Source of the DNA: Dasypus novemcinctus
Lineage: Eukaryota > Chordata > Mammalia > Cingulata > Dasypodidae
Reading direction: 5' to 3'
DNA length: 64,000 nucleotides
Assembly: GCF_030445035.2 (NCBI RefSeq)
Contig: NC_080673.1
Span: forward strand, 188,709,216 to 188,773,215
The first letter of the stretch is position 1; each line of letters starts with the position of its first letter. This document shows positions 27,386 to 38,951 of the stretch, in pieces. Both the position numbers and the translations under genes were made by a program. The notes beneath the pieces were generated by a model. The model ran no database searches and was not told where the DNA came from. It saw only the letters and a program-made list of their open reading frames with translations.

Positions 27386-27814
27386 GAAGAGGCTGGGTAC
27401 TCCCTTGCTCTTGTTCTCTCTCTTTCTCTCTTTCTCTCCATTTTGATTTGGTTTAACAAGCCCAGAATACACATTTTATATTTGGCTCCTTTTCTTTGGC
27501 ATACATCCTGAGGTATCAACCTCAGGTTTTATGCCACACTCCAGCTAACTAAAGGCCTACTACCAAACCCAAGATGCAGATGTCTCCTTTCCCTTCCAAC
27601 ACAGCTCCTCCATTCTTGACATCACTTAGAAGTTGGAAGGATCTCAGTGTGCTTAAACAAATTCTTATATACAAGTGATTGATAGCTGCTACTGGCTTGC
27701 TAAACAAGCCCACAGTTCGTACAAATTCAGATGTGGTGAGGAAGCAGAGATTTCAGATTGTGGGCAATGTATTTTTAAACTACTACTTGCATAGTCTGAA
27801 GGATTAGTAATTCA

Positions 27815-28030
27815 CTGCACAAGTAATAGCTAACACATATTGAGCTTACTATGTGCAGGACAGCCACCTGAGAGGTTTGCATGGGTTGTCTCATTCACTC
27901 TCAGAGCAGCTCCAGGAGTTGGGACTATTGCTATGGTGCTTTTAGAGGGAGGAAACCAGCTTGCAGACAGTACCCTTGGACCTGAACCCAGAACACACCT
28001 CTGAACCACTCTTTCAGAGATGTGCAGTCT
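27815..28030 (-). repeat. MIR SINE, reverse orientation
   Basis: Order 'aatagctaacacatattgag', 'ctatgtgcaggac', 'ggaggaaaccagcttgcag', 'gacctgaacccaga' fits a reversed MIR. Confidence 0.7.
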
Positions 28031-28187
28031 AAACCTTCCTAAACAATAGTACAAAATAATGTCACAGTGAAATTTTCCTTGTGCCAGTCTTTTCCTTGGG
28101 AAAACAAAGTTTAATATGCGCCATTTAAAAAATATCTATGAATTAACCATGAGAAATAAGACACCAAACTTATTTTAAAAATAAACT

Positions 28188-28530
28188 GGGAAGGGGCTGT
28201 GGCTCAATCAGTTGGGCTCCCGTCTACCATATGGGGGGCCCTGAGTTCACGTCCTGGGGCCTCCTTGTGAAGGCAGGCTTTCCCGCACACTGCGGAGCGC
28301 CACCGGGCCTGCAAGAGCTGACTCAGCAAGGTGACACACACACAAAAAAGGGAGACAAGTGAAAACACAGAAAACACTCAGCGAATGGACAGAGAGAGCA
28401 GACAACAAGCAAGCTGCAAGGGCAGGGGGGAAATAAAATATATAAATACATAGAAGAACATACAGCAAATGGACAGAGAGCAGACAGCACACAAAAAGCC
28501 ACAGGGGTGGGGGTGGGGGAATTAAAAAAA
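28188..28530 (+). mobile_element. DAS-type tRNA-derived SINE
   Basis: Begins GGGAAGGGGCTGTGGCTCAA and keeps the tRNA-like head (A box 'tggctcaatcagttgggct', degenerate B box 'gagttcacgtcctgg'). The body has duplicated 'gaatggacagagagagcag' and 'aaatggacagagagcagac' segments and ends in a G-rich then A-rich tail. Flanks resemble a short duplication (AAAATAAACT / AAAAAAAACT). DAS SINEs are limited to xenarthrans, so this supports the host call. It is the only DAS copy inside the SLIT2 introns shown here. It is non-coding; the open frames on the minus strand here are by-products. Confidence 0.88.
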
Positions 28531-30409
28531 ACTAGTTCCATGTGTAGTAAATCATTTGAAAAACACTTAAAATAGAGTTGAAAGAAAAATGAAAATACAT
28601 GTACAACATTTTCTCTGAGTTCAAGTAGTTTATCAGTTATCATATTTCATGAATGCTACTATGGAACAATCTTAATATATCTAAACTAACCATCATACTT
28701 TTTTTTTTAGCATAAGACAAGGTAATATATAGAAAAAGAGGAGATAACTCAATAAGTGATATGGTAACATGTATTTAAAAAAAAACAGTTCAATCATGCT
28801 GTTTTGTTTAAAAGAATATCAATATACTCTTGATTCCTGTTCTAGTCTACCTTTTACCAGTACTAAGATTAAATGGACATACAAACATTTTTTAAAAAGT
28901 GAAATCCTTTTCCAAAATATTCAGTAAAATTTTTTTAAAAATTACAAGCAGAGACCCTTTTTACAGTGACCAGAAATTAAATCCTTAAAGTAAAGAACAT
29001 TTTTTAAAATCCATAATTTCTTTAAAGACTATTAGGTTACAAAGCAATAGAACCAGAGCAGAAGTAATATCATTTCTAATGTCATGGGCAAATTCTTGGC
29101 TGCTTGAAAATGACAGTGTCATAATAATAACTCTATTGTAAATGAATTAAAGAAATTAAAATCTGATGATCATAGAACAGGAAAACAGCCCATGGTGAAC
29201 TTAAGGGTATATCACAGAGGAGAATTTATGGGAGTCAACATAAATTAGTTCCATTAAACAGAACAGGTGGGTCAATTACCCATTGTTCAGAGGAGGGATA
29301 CTCAATTATGCTGAAGGAGAGGTGACAGATGTAAAGTGACATCCGGCTCTGTGTCATCACCCACTAGATGGAATCGGCCCACCAGACCCCACGACTGACT
29401 GAGAATTCTCTGGATGGTAATTCATGGTTTCAGAAAAGCATGTGATGTGATGTGTCTCTCTGACACTTTCTCTTGAGGCAGAGATGTGAAGGATTTCCAA
29501 TAACTGTGCTAAGGGCTATTTTTGAGTGTGACCTACAGAGAGGTGAATGCTCTTTCTGTGTTGCACAAAACACCACTGTATTTTAAAAACCTCAATTTGA
29601 AGGGCAGACTTAGCATTACTGACAAGTATTGTCTTAAATTATTGTATGCCATCTGCTCCTATGACTCTAGTTCATTGGTAGAGGTTACAGTCACTTTTTT
29701 CAACCTTCATCTCACCTCAAATAAGATTTACATTTACCTGAAATCAAAATGTAAAATAAAAATGATTTTAGCAAAGCCATTTCATATGCCGTTGTAAATG
29801 TGAGGCATTTTTAGCAGAGTACTTGGTATATAACAAGTATTCAACAAATATTACCTTAAAAAGTCATAATCTCTGACCTCCTATTTCTTATAAGTAAACT
29901 AAGAGCAAAACTGATTAATTAGCTCCCTCTTTTACCTTCTTATCAGATTAAATTTCTACTTGCCTTTTAAAAAAACTTAGGCTAACATTTTAAAAACAAG
30001 TATTTTAACACTTGACTTGAGTCACTATTCGATGGGTAAAATAAAGATTATATTTCCAGCAGTGATTTTAATGATAATTTCAACCTTTGTATTCCTTTCT
30101 GAAAAGGGCAAAACCCCTTCCTAGAAATGTTGCTTCCTCTTCACTCCTGTTAGTCAGTGGTATTTCTCCATACACACAAAGAGATTCTGAACAATACTCA
30201 AACCCCTCTTGAAGTAGGTGTTCCACATCACTTCTAATGATTGTATGCTATGGTAAGAAAATCACAAGGAAAAAATAGCTAAATATGAATGCATAATGGT
30301 CATATGTATTATATACACATTTCAGTACATAAGAAAGAGACAACTCCTAAATTAAGTTTTTGAGAAATAAGAGAGAGATATTGAAACACACAGTATATAC
30401 CAATACTAT

Positions 30410-31285
30410 GTTAAACTATGAGCCAAACATCTTGTAAAACTCTTCATGTACATTGTCTTACTAAATTCACATAATGCCACTATGAGATATAATCATTAAT
30501 CCTGGTTTAAAGATAAGGAGACCGAAGTTTCAAAAGAGAGAAATTTTCCTACACTCTGGTTTATTGGACTTACCCCACTCAGCTAACATGGAGGTGAAGA
30601 AGGTCAACCACCACATCAGGGAGCCAAGTGTGCCTACAACTGAAAGCAGGAAAATTGCATACAGCATCCATGTGGAATCTAAGCCCCCTCTTGATATAGA
30701 TGTGGAGTGGACACAACCATTCCAGGGTCGACAGGATGGAGGAATAGAGTATGGATTAGAGTGGACTTACTGATGTTCTATTCATGAACTACTGTGATTA
30801 GTAATCGAAGAAAATGTAGCATTGATTTGGAGAAAGTGGCCATGGTAGCTGCTGAGGGTAGGGAGTGGGAAGAAGAGATGTGATGTGGGAGCATTTTCAG
30901 GACTTGGAGCTGTCCTGGGTGGTACTGCAGGGACAGTTGGCAGACATTGTATGTCCTCCCATGGCCCACTGTGTGGAATGGGGGAGAGTGTAGGCTATAA
31001 TGTGGACCATTGACCATGAGGTGCAGCAGTGCTCAGAGAGATATTCACCAAGCGCAATGAATGTCCCATGATGATGGAGGAGGTTGTTGTTATGGGAGAA
31101 GTGGGGTGAGGGGGGTGGGGGGTATATGGGGATCTCATCTTTTTTTAATGTAACATTAAAAAAATAAAGACACACACACAAAAATAAAAAAATTTAAAAA
31201 AATAAAAGAGAAATTTGATTGAGATCTCACAGTGGTAGCATGGGAATTGAAACTGTTTTCCAAGGCCATTTTAATCTGTTTCTGA
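30410..31285 (-). repeat. MIR split by a LINE-1 insertion
   Basis: The left half (30410-30546) reads 'aaactcttcatgtacattgt ... gataaggagaccgaag' and the right half (from 31204) resumes with 'gagaaatttgattgagatctc ... gggaattgaaactg', together one reversed MIR. The interruption is the LINE-1 at 30547-31203, whose target-site duplication lies inside the MIR. Confidence 0.6.
30547..31203 (+). mobile_element. Xenarthran-type LINE-1 3' end, 5'-truncated
   Basis: Contains 'gtggagtggacacaaccatt', 'tggtactgcagggacagttg' and 'gaatgtcccatgatgatgga', with a G-rich polypurine tract near 31110 and an A-rich tail. I associate this with the 3' end of armadillo-lineage LINE-1. Flanking duplications are AAAAGAGAGAAATTT (30532-30546) and AAAAGAGAAATTT (31204-31216), differing by one AG. 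The frame at 30564-30773 is not part of a functional protein. Dead copy, moderately young. Confidence 0.8.
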
Positions 31286-34200
31286 TTTTAAAAGGGGGAG
31301 GGGAATAGGTGTGTAGTTGGAAAGCATAATGAACTATACAATCAGTGAGTTTTTGAAGATGTTCCATGGGACTCCAGGCAACCACCTGAACAAATCACAA
31401 GGAGAAAAGGGTGCCTAAGTTACCCTCCCATGCTCCATTGCTGGGGCCTACAGCAGCAGCACAAAGGAAGTACCCCAGAACCATTCACCTGCATCCAGAC
31501 TGAATAGAAGCTGCAGCAAGCACAATCAAATAATTGGCTTAAATATTCTCTTAAAGCAAAACCCCCATTTTGATAACACTGAATCAGCCCAATTGTTACT
31601 AAGCCTTCATTTTGAAAGCATTTTCATCAATGTTCCTTCCAAAGTGGCAGATATAACTTGCTTGAAAAAAGATAATGGCAGTCACATGAATTAAAAAATG
31701 TTAATAATATGGGAAACTACATGTGTTTTGGTGGGAGTGGCATTTTCTATAAACTTAAAACCTCTCTAAAAATAAAGTTTATTATTTTTTAATACTTAAA
31801 ATGGCTTATTAAAAAGTAGGTCTTAGTTAAAGAGGAGTTAGAATGACATTGGATTTCTCAATGCAACCCTGAAAGCTAGAGACAATGGAATAATGAGTTA
31901 GATATTCTCAAGAAAATAATATTCCCCATCTAATTTTCTGGACAAAGGCAAACTATTTGTTTAAGTGTGATGGTTGAACAAAAAAGAGGTACCAAAACTA
32001 TACTTTATGCATCGCTTCTTGGGAAGCTACTAATACTAAAGGCTGTGCTCTGTCCAAAAGGGATATAAGCAAACAAACAAACAAAAGATAAGGGCAGTAT
32101 ATAGGAAGTCCAAGCAGAAAAGCCTCTCATTCCATTTAAAGTTGTGAAATTTGTCTAGAAGGCATAATTCAACCAGAAAGGTATCCCAAATGAATGAAAG
32201 ACAGAATGAAATGTAAAATATTTGACAATCACTGCTTCCACAAATACATTGTAACAGTGCAAACTAAACTACTCATTTTAGGGGAGGCAGAAAGGACAGC
32301 AACCAGCAAACACTGTCACAAAGGATGAGCCTAAAACAGATGTGGGAAAAATAAACAGCCTGGCTGCTTCAGAATTTATAAAACAGTCCACAAAAAGCAA
32401 ACAGGACTTCTCACCACCGTTCAACCTCAAGACCCATAAAATAAAACCACTGCATGAGAAACTCTCTGATAGATTCAATGTTCTGCTAAATTTGCAATAG
32501 AGCATGTGCATTAAAGCTTTACGTGACCAGAGACAGTAAACATAATTTAAAATACTTCAGTACTACTTACCTATAGGTGGAAGTCATTGGCTTTTAGTGG
32601 CTTTCGCAGATTGAGTAAAACACCCTTGGCAATTTAGAATATTTTTATCTCATTATCTCTTGTAATCTACAGACTCCGGCTCTGTTGCAGAGTTGGATAT
32701 TTTCTTTTTAGAGTCTTTTCCAAGAACATAACTGCAGTGATTTTAAACTCAGGTGAAGAGATGCCAGAGGATAATTCTTTTGAAATGGGGCTTGCATTCT
32801 TTCCAAGGAGATTAGCACTTAAATTTGCCTTTACTTTAAGAAAAGAAACACGTTATGCCCACAATTTGTAGGATTCATCAGAAGATGAGGGATTTTCTAC
32901 ATCCTTCAGAAACAAGAAATAAGTGGTGCTTTCCACAACATATTCTTCACTTTAGCTCATATGTAGCCACCTACAACAAAAATCCTGGAGCACAGAAGTT
33001 CTTCATTCTCCTATTCTCTCAAGTGTTTATGAGTGGTGTGTGTACCCGGAGAGAACTAATTCTGCACCATGCTAAAAAAAAAATGTCCCTTGTAGATATA
33101 AGGGTATTGTGTTGAGCCAAATTCAGACCCTATTGTAAATGAACTTAGACTTTTCTAAATTAAGAGTATCTTCTTTACATCAACTTGGTCAAAATTTTAA
33201 AATATCCAAGTAACAGATTTTCTACAATTTCTTAAATGGCTTCACTATAATAATATTTTCAGGACTCGTTTTTCAAGCAAAAATAAATATCAAATAACAA
33301 AGCTGGTGAGGAAAATGTAATTTCAAATCCAAAGACACTAAAACTTGGGGAGTTTAAAGCGATAGTTGTATTCAGAGCAAACATCCATAAGTTATTGGTG
33401 TAAGAAATGAACAGTTCAAGGCTATGCCTTTATCTCTTTTCCAATTTCCTTGTTGAAAGAGTATAAAATGTTTGTAATATTACTGCAAAGACTTATATCC
33501 GAGATTTTCCATGGTATGCTCTTGACTCTCAATGTGTCCAGTATTAATATAAGCATTTCATTTTGCAGTCTCAGAGTGAATAGCATGTCCTAAAACGGAC
33601 GACTCTAAAAACTTTCAAAACTTTTTCATGCTTTTCCATTTATGTTCTCAAAGAACTTTCAAAAAGAGAAGTTAATGTTCACTACTGGAGCCCTCAAGTA
33701 GTCTAGGTCTCCTTAGGAGGCCATAAAAGAGAATGGAGCTTGATCCCATCATCTGTAAGCAACTAACAGAACTTTTCTACAAGCCCAGATAAGTTCTGAG
33801 CCCCAATACAACTTAATTTCTTTTTTCTTCTAAAAACAAGTGATTTTTAACACTCTAGGACATTGCATACCAGCCAAGAATTATCTTGCATTAATCATTT
33901 TCCATAGAGACTTTTTAACAGATAAGCACAGGTATCTTCTAAAGTAAAGGAAGTATGCTTTGTAGGTATGCCTGTTGTTTACTGCAGCATAGGTGTCATT
34001 TGCTTTCCTTAATTAATTTCCATTGAATTAACTAATCACTTGACTACATTAAATTTCATTTGAACATTTTGAATGGACGACACAAGACCTGCTAAGACTA
34101 TCTATATATGGCTTCTTCTCAAGGCCTCTTTCCATCCCAGATCAGCAGGTCCTGCTGGCTATAGAAAGCATAGGAGGAAATCTGCCACTACACGTGTAAG

Positions 34201-34343
34201 GTCTGGGAGTAGAGTAGTAAACTGTCAAAACAGGAAGCAATGTGTGCTCACACTGTGTAGGTGTGATTAAAACTGATTTTTTTTGCAATGATTCATAACC
34301 ACATTCTGAGGATGAGCATATCATCTGATGCTCTTCTCCATAC

Positions 34344-34428
34344 AAGAGAAAAAAGAAAGTGAGGAAGGGAGGCAGAAGGGAGGTAGAGAGGGAGGACAGG
34401 AGAAAAGGAGGAAGGAGAGAGGGAGGGT
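34344..34428. repeat. Purine-rich low-complexity tract
   Basis: About 85 nt almost only A and G on the plus strand ('ggaagggaggcagaagggag' and similar). Short GGAGG/GGAAG units, no strict period. The frames crossing it are artefacts. Confidence 0.9.
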
Positions 34429-37356
34429 TGATTTTAACATCCATCTATCTCATCATTTTGGCTAAAACCCTTGCTTTTCATACATTTTCTCACATGGGAA
34501 AAGATTTCTTTTGTAGTATAGTGCTTTCATTTACAAAAATAACTTTCATATTATATACTGCAGATTCAATTCAAATTAATATGATGACTCTTTCTTACAG
34601 ATTTAGAAGTTGATTTCTAAAAAGGCACACATTTGTCCTCAGACTTGTTTCTTTCTCTAAATCAAGTTCAAACTCAGTCAGCAAAAAAACAAGAAGAAAA
34701 GATAAATTTGAAACAATTCACAAAACATCATTTGGAATTGTTTTGATTTTATCTTTGTAAGGTAAAAATAACTTAGCATCATAAATCACACTTAAATAAA
34801 ATTAACGTTTTCATTTTATTTTGCTCTTCATACAGGGAATGAAAGTTAAGTCACTATAAAGAATGTGTGAATCTCATGTACAGCATAAATCGGTATTTAC
34901 AAACCTTTTCATAGTTTAGAGTTCAAATGAAAATTTCACATCCAAATTGATAAAAACCATATAAGCTCACTTGGTAATTAATTAGAATTAATTCATTGAT
35001 TACTTCCTGTCTCTCAAGTTGTCTTTCACAGTTTTTGAAAAAAGAAACCAATTTTTGTGCAGTTATTGACACCAATTAGACAAGCACAGGCCACAGTAAT
35101 TTGAATACCAATCTCTAGGGTAGTCATTTTAACTTTCTAAAAAATATATACTGAACAAAATTTAAATTAGTTTGTTTCACAGTAACTTCAACGCATTTTT
35201 AACCTTTGAATTCTTCAGCAAAATCGCCTTGCCATTTAATCTATTATATACATGTAAACATACATATATACATAGACACACATATATGCAAAGTGTATCC
35301 ACAAGGTTCCTAAGGAATGGTTTTGAATTCCAGAGTCCCAAGGAGATGAATTGGCTGTCAGATAACAATGTGCTTCCATCAGATGGACTTGGCAGTTGTA
35401 AACAAAAGGAATTTTCTCAGCTTTTCCTCACAAATATGAAATATTTGCTCTTGGCCAACAGCTGGGGCAATTTAAAGAAGTCCTGCATATATATTAGTTT
35501 TCATTCAAAATTACAAACCCTCCTCCCACTGAAACATCTGACTGTGTCTTAGAGAACTGAAATTGTTCTGAGATGAAGTGAAATTCCCAGGGGAAGTAAA
35601 AGTCAAAAAATAGTACCTACTTACAACTCTAATCAAATTTCAGATCACCAGACATCTGGTTAATAATTTTTAGGAATAGTTAATTTATTTGAGATGAAAG
35701 TTCAAATGATACTCTTAAGTGGGCTGAAAAATAATGAGATATTCTGCTTTCTTCTAAAACTTCTGAAAATATTTAAAACTAATATAATAATCAAAATACA
35801 AAAAAGCCACCAAGTCACCTTGTATGGTTTGGAAATTAAGAATAAAAATATAGAAGTTCCTATGTGATCACTAAAACTTACTTATGAAAAAAGTGTTAGT
35901 TTCTACATAATAATTTTAAAATATTTATGTATCTTACCAAGCATTTAAATTATATTGATACTTAAAAAAAGATGGATGGATAAAAAATACCCTTACAAAG
36001 CACTCACTAGGATATAGCTATTCAAGAATCTCCGTGAAACAGGCCAAAGAATAAATACTTTCAGAGGATTTTTATATAGTAAGAAATATGTATTTGTTAT
36101 CAAGCTAACCAAATGTTAACCTTCTTTTATTTCCTCCAAAAACTAGCTCAAAATAGTGAAGGTTAAATTTATTTTGAATTATACATTGTGAATTACCCTA
36201 CATTGTGATATTTATCATGGATAACATTTTACAGTAAATTAAATTAGATATTTTTCTGTATAATTTTACTTGAGGTGATAAAAATGTATCCTATATACTT
36301 ACAAACATTTTAGAATTGCCATTTTTCCACTTATAGGCAATTATTCAGAATTAACTTTTGCTCTTGGGCCCAGTGAACCTGATTATGTCCCATGTCGAAA
36401 ATGAACATCACATTTCATTATTTTAAATAAAATTTTTATTTTTACAGAAAATGGCCATAAAGGCAGACATGGAAACTTATTAAAATAATTTTTGCCATTT
36501 TTAATAAAGCTTTTGCTTGCTCTTAAAATGCAAACACACCAAACTTGAATAATAAAAATATATAGGAGTAAGGAATTTATATTTCGAATTAGAACTCGTA
36601 ATTTATCCTAGTTATTTTAGACAGAGGCTTAAAAAATTCCTTCATGGGAGACATAATATAATAATACCCCTCAAGTAATAAATATCAATCCATAAGACTC
36701 TATCAGAAAAAAAATTTTTAATTTTCTCAGAGAAAAAAGAAGCGATGTTAAAATGCTCATGCTTCGGTAATTCTTACTTATTTCTACTAATCTTTAAATT
36801 ATTTTTCCAGCAGAAATATTTCAAAAGCCACTGTAAAATAATGAAATAAAACTCTAAGTAGTGGTTATTAACAAGGTTAACCTTAAGCATTAAATATCAA
36901 AAGGAAAATTTTTATCAATAAGAATTTATAACGCGTCTTCAAATGTTAGGAAGAACACACAAAAGAACAGCACAGAAATCAGAATAATTATTAAGAAAAC
37001 TTCTCTCTCCCACAATGCACCATCAATGCAAATAATTTTCTTACATAAGTAAATAAACCAGATCCTAGATCAATACTAAGAAAAACATGTAAATCTTTAC
37101 GTGCCAAAGCAATGGCTATCAAGAAAGTAAAGGTCTCATGAAAGTAAGTCTGTATTTTTGACTTTGAATACAAGTTGGTCCTATTTATCAAAAAGCTCTA
37201 TTTATTGGGCATTTAGTCTGAAAGCCACTTATTCATACTCTTTCTCTTGAAAACTTTCAAAAGGTAGGAAATGAAATTGAAGACACAGTGCTTGAAATTT
37301 AAGTACTTCTTAAAAAGCAGTTATGTTGTCATAGGTTTGGAATTAAAAATACTTAC

Positions 37357-37428
37357 AATCTCTCCAGTTCCTTAAGATCCTGGAATGCTCCTCTTTCGAT
37401 GGTGCTAATCTTATTTTCCATAAGCTGA
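37357..37428 (-). CDS. SLIT2: SLIT2 exon 3: second leucine-rich repeat
   Basis: A 72-nt phase-2 exon encoding residues 85-107, beginning [10 protein letters not shown] and ending DLKELER, with split Leu codons at both ends. This is one LRR of domain D1. The acceptor is CCTTTTAG, after a T-rich tract, and the donor is GTAAGTATT at 37356 downward. It has the same length and phase as exons 2 and 4, so skipping it would keep the frame and remove exactly one repeat. Confidence 0.97.
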
Positions 37429-38879
37429 CTAAAAGGCAAAATAAAACAAAAGTTGGTATGTTACAACTAACCATCTGAATTAAGTTTCACTTCAGCAACT
37501 GGAAACTTCTACCTTCACTTTATAAAACCAAATATTACTCTAGTTTGAGGCCCAATATCCAATTTAATGATGCTTTATTTGAAAGAATTCAGAGGGAAAA
37601 ATAGCACACACATCACCAGACTTTCAGAGAGAACACTAATGCAATTTCTCATGAACTTTTACCAGTCAAAACTCTGAACTTAAACTATAGCCCATCCTCA
37701 AGAGCAAACCACAAAACTGTAGCTTTGATGACTGTTTTATGATAGACTGATTTTCAACTGTGTTCTTAATTATTATACGGTAGAGTTCTTATCAATATAC
37801 AGTAACTCATTATACACATTCTTCAGTTATGACTGAATGGAAATACATCAGCAATCAGAAGAATTCATAATGGCCAACACGTGCCTCTTCATTGTGAACA
37901 CTCAACACACAATGCTCAAAAGTACAAATCACAGCACTGAAATACATATCTGAATATGATAAAAGGAGGACTATTAGATTATATAGAAGGTGACAGAATA
38001 AAACATTTTTTAGAAGTCCATGGAATTACACTACACAAACAGTTAACCCGAAGTCAATCATGGACTTTAATCAAGAGCACAATTATGAAATGTGCTATCA
38101 TCAATTGTAACAAATGTTCCACACCAATGCAAGGTGTTGGTGGTGGGGTGGTATATGGGAATCCTGTATTTTATGCATGATTGCTCTGTAAACCCACAAC
38201 TTCTCTAATAAAGAAAAACAAAGTACATGATCATTGGGATAACAATATTTACAATCCCTTGGTAAAAACAATTTTACATTAAGTTGAATCTCAAATGATA
38301 GTTCACTCACAACTAACCTAATTTTCTAATTAAAGAAGGAATCATATTGCAACAATTTTATAAAAGCTGCAAAGATATGAGACACTGACTTCAAAATATG
38401 ACCAATGTATTTTTGTAGATAAACATTTTCCCCTAAAATATGGTTGATAAGCTGAATCGCTTGAGTTTAATGTGAAAAATTATATCTAATTATTCTCTTC
38501 CAGAGAAGTCTGAACACTTTTATATTTGCAACAATAAAGTGCAGACCCACTTTAAATGTTCGAGTTAATCTAAAACTTAAAAGTGTATCACATTCATATG
38601 GTGAAAGCAATTTTCTACATTTTTATATGCATGAGGCACTTAGGGTATGGTATAGCAAACATTTGAGGTCATTTCTATAATACGGTTTTTATGGCATGCA
38701 TCCAAACTTAAAAGTCTAAATTAAAATCTGCAGTACAATGACAAAAAAAAAAAAAAAAGGAAGGAAGCCAGGATCTTTTAAAATGTTATGTTTCTGTCAG
38801 TGGGACAGTCTTAAAAACAATTCAAAATATACAATCTTAGAAACAAAACAAAAATTCTCCAAATACAGAACACACTTAC
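37429..38879 (-). other. SLIT2: SLIT2 intron 2
   Basis: A 1.45-kb AT-rich intron containing one LINE-1 3' end (37927-38219) and an A16 run near 38743. Nothing else is recognised. Confidence 0.9.
37927..38219 (+). mobile_element. LINE-1 3' end, short 5'-truncated copy
   Basis: Ends with 'gtggtatatgggaatcctgt', 'tatgcatgattgctctgtaa' and 'cccacaacttctctaataaa', a LINE-1 3' end known to me from armadillo-like sequence and of a different type from the one at 30547. It is flanked by AAAGTACA at 37919-37926 and 38220-38227, a plausible 8-bp target-site duplication. It sits in SLIT2 intron 2, antisense to the gene. Confidence 0.7.
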
Positions 38880-38951
38880 AGAACTCTTAGATGTCTAAGA
38901 CCAGCAAAATCTGTCTTCGTAATCCGTGTGATGTTATTTCCATTCAAATCC
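38880..38951 (-). CDS. SLIT2: SLIT2 exon 2: first leucine-rich repeat
   Basis: A 72-nt exon that completes Leu60, encodes residues 61-83 and ends with two bases of Leu84. The peptide begins [10 protein letters not shown] and ends GLRHLRV, the LxxNxI..F..L..L pattern of an LRR in the first SLIT LRR domain (D1). The acceptor is TCTCTTAG at 38952-38953 and onward, and the donor is GTAAGTG at 38879-38873. It lies 2.65 kb downstream of exon 1. It matches the known second coding exon of SLIT2 in sequence, length and phase. Confidence 0.97.

Larger units (their letters stand above)
25199..37356 (-). other. SLIT2: SLIT2 intron 3
   Basis: A 12.2-kb AT-rich intron. Recognisable content is an L2 3' end, two MIRs, one DAS SINE, one LINE-1 3' end and a purine-rich tract, listed separately. 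I see nothing I can name in 25199-27070, 31285-34340 or 34430-37356 beyond short A/T runs and a small CAAA run near 32070. Confidence 0.9.

Noticed and set aside
30564-30773. 69-codon frame as a small gene
   Set aside because: It lies wholly within a 5'-truncated LINE-1 3' end bounded by target-site duplications.
34359-34613. 84-codon Arg/Gly/Glu-rich frame
   Set aside because: Its first third is the purine-rich low-complexity tract, which gives Arg/Gly/Glu in any frame.
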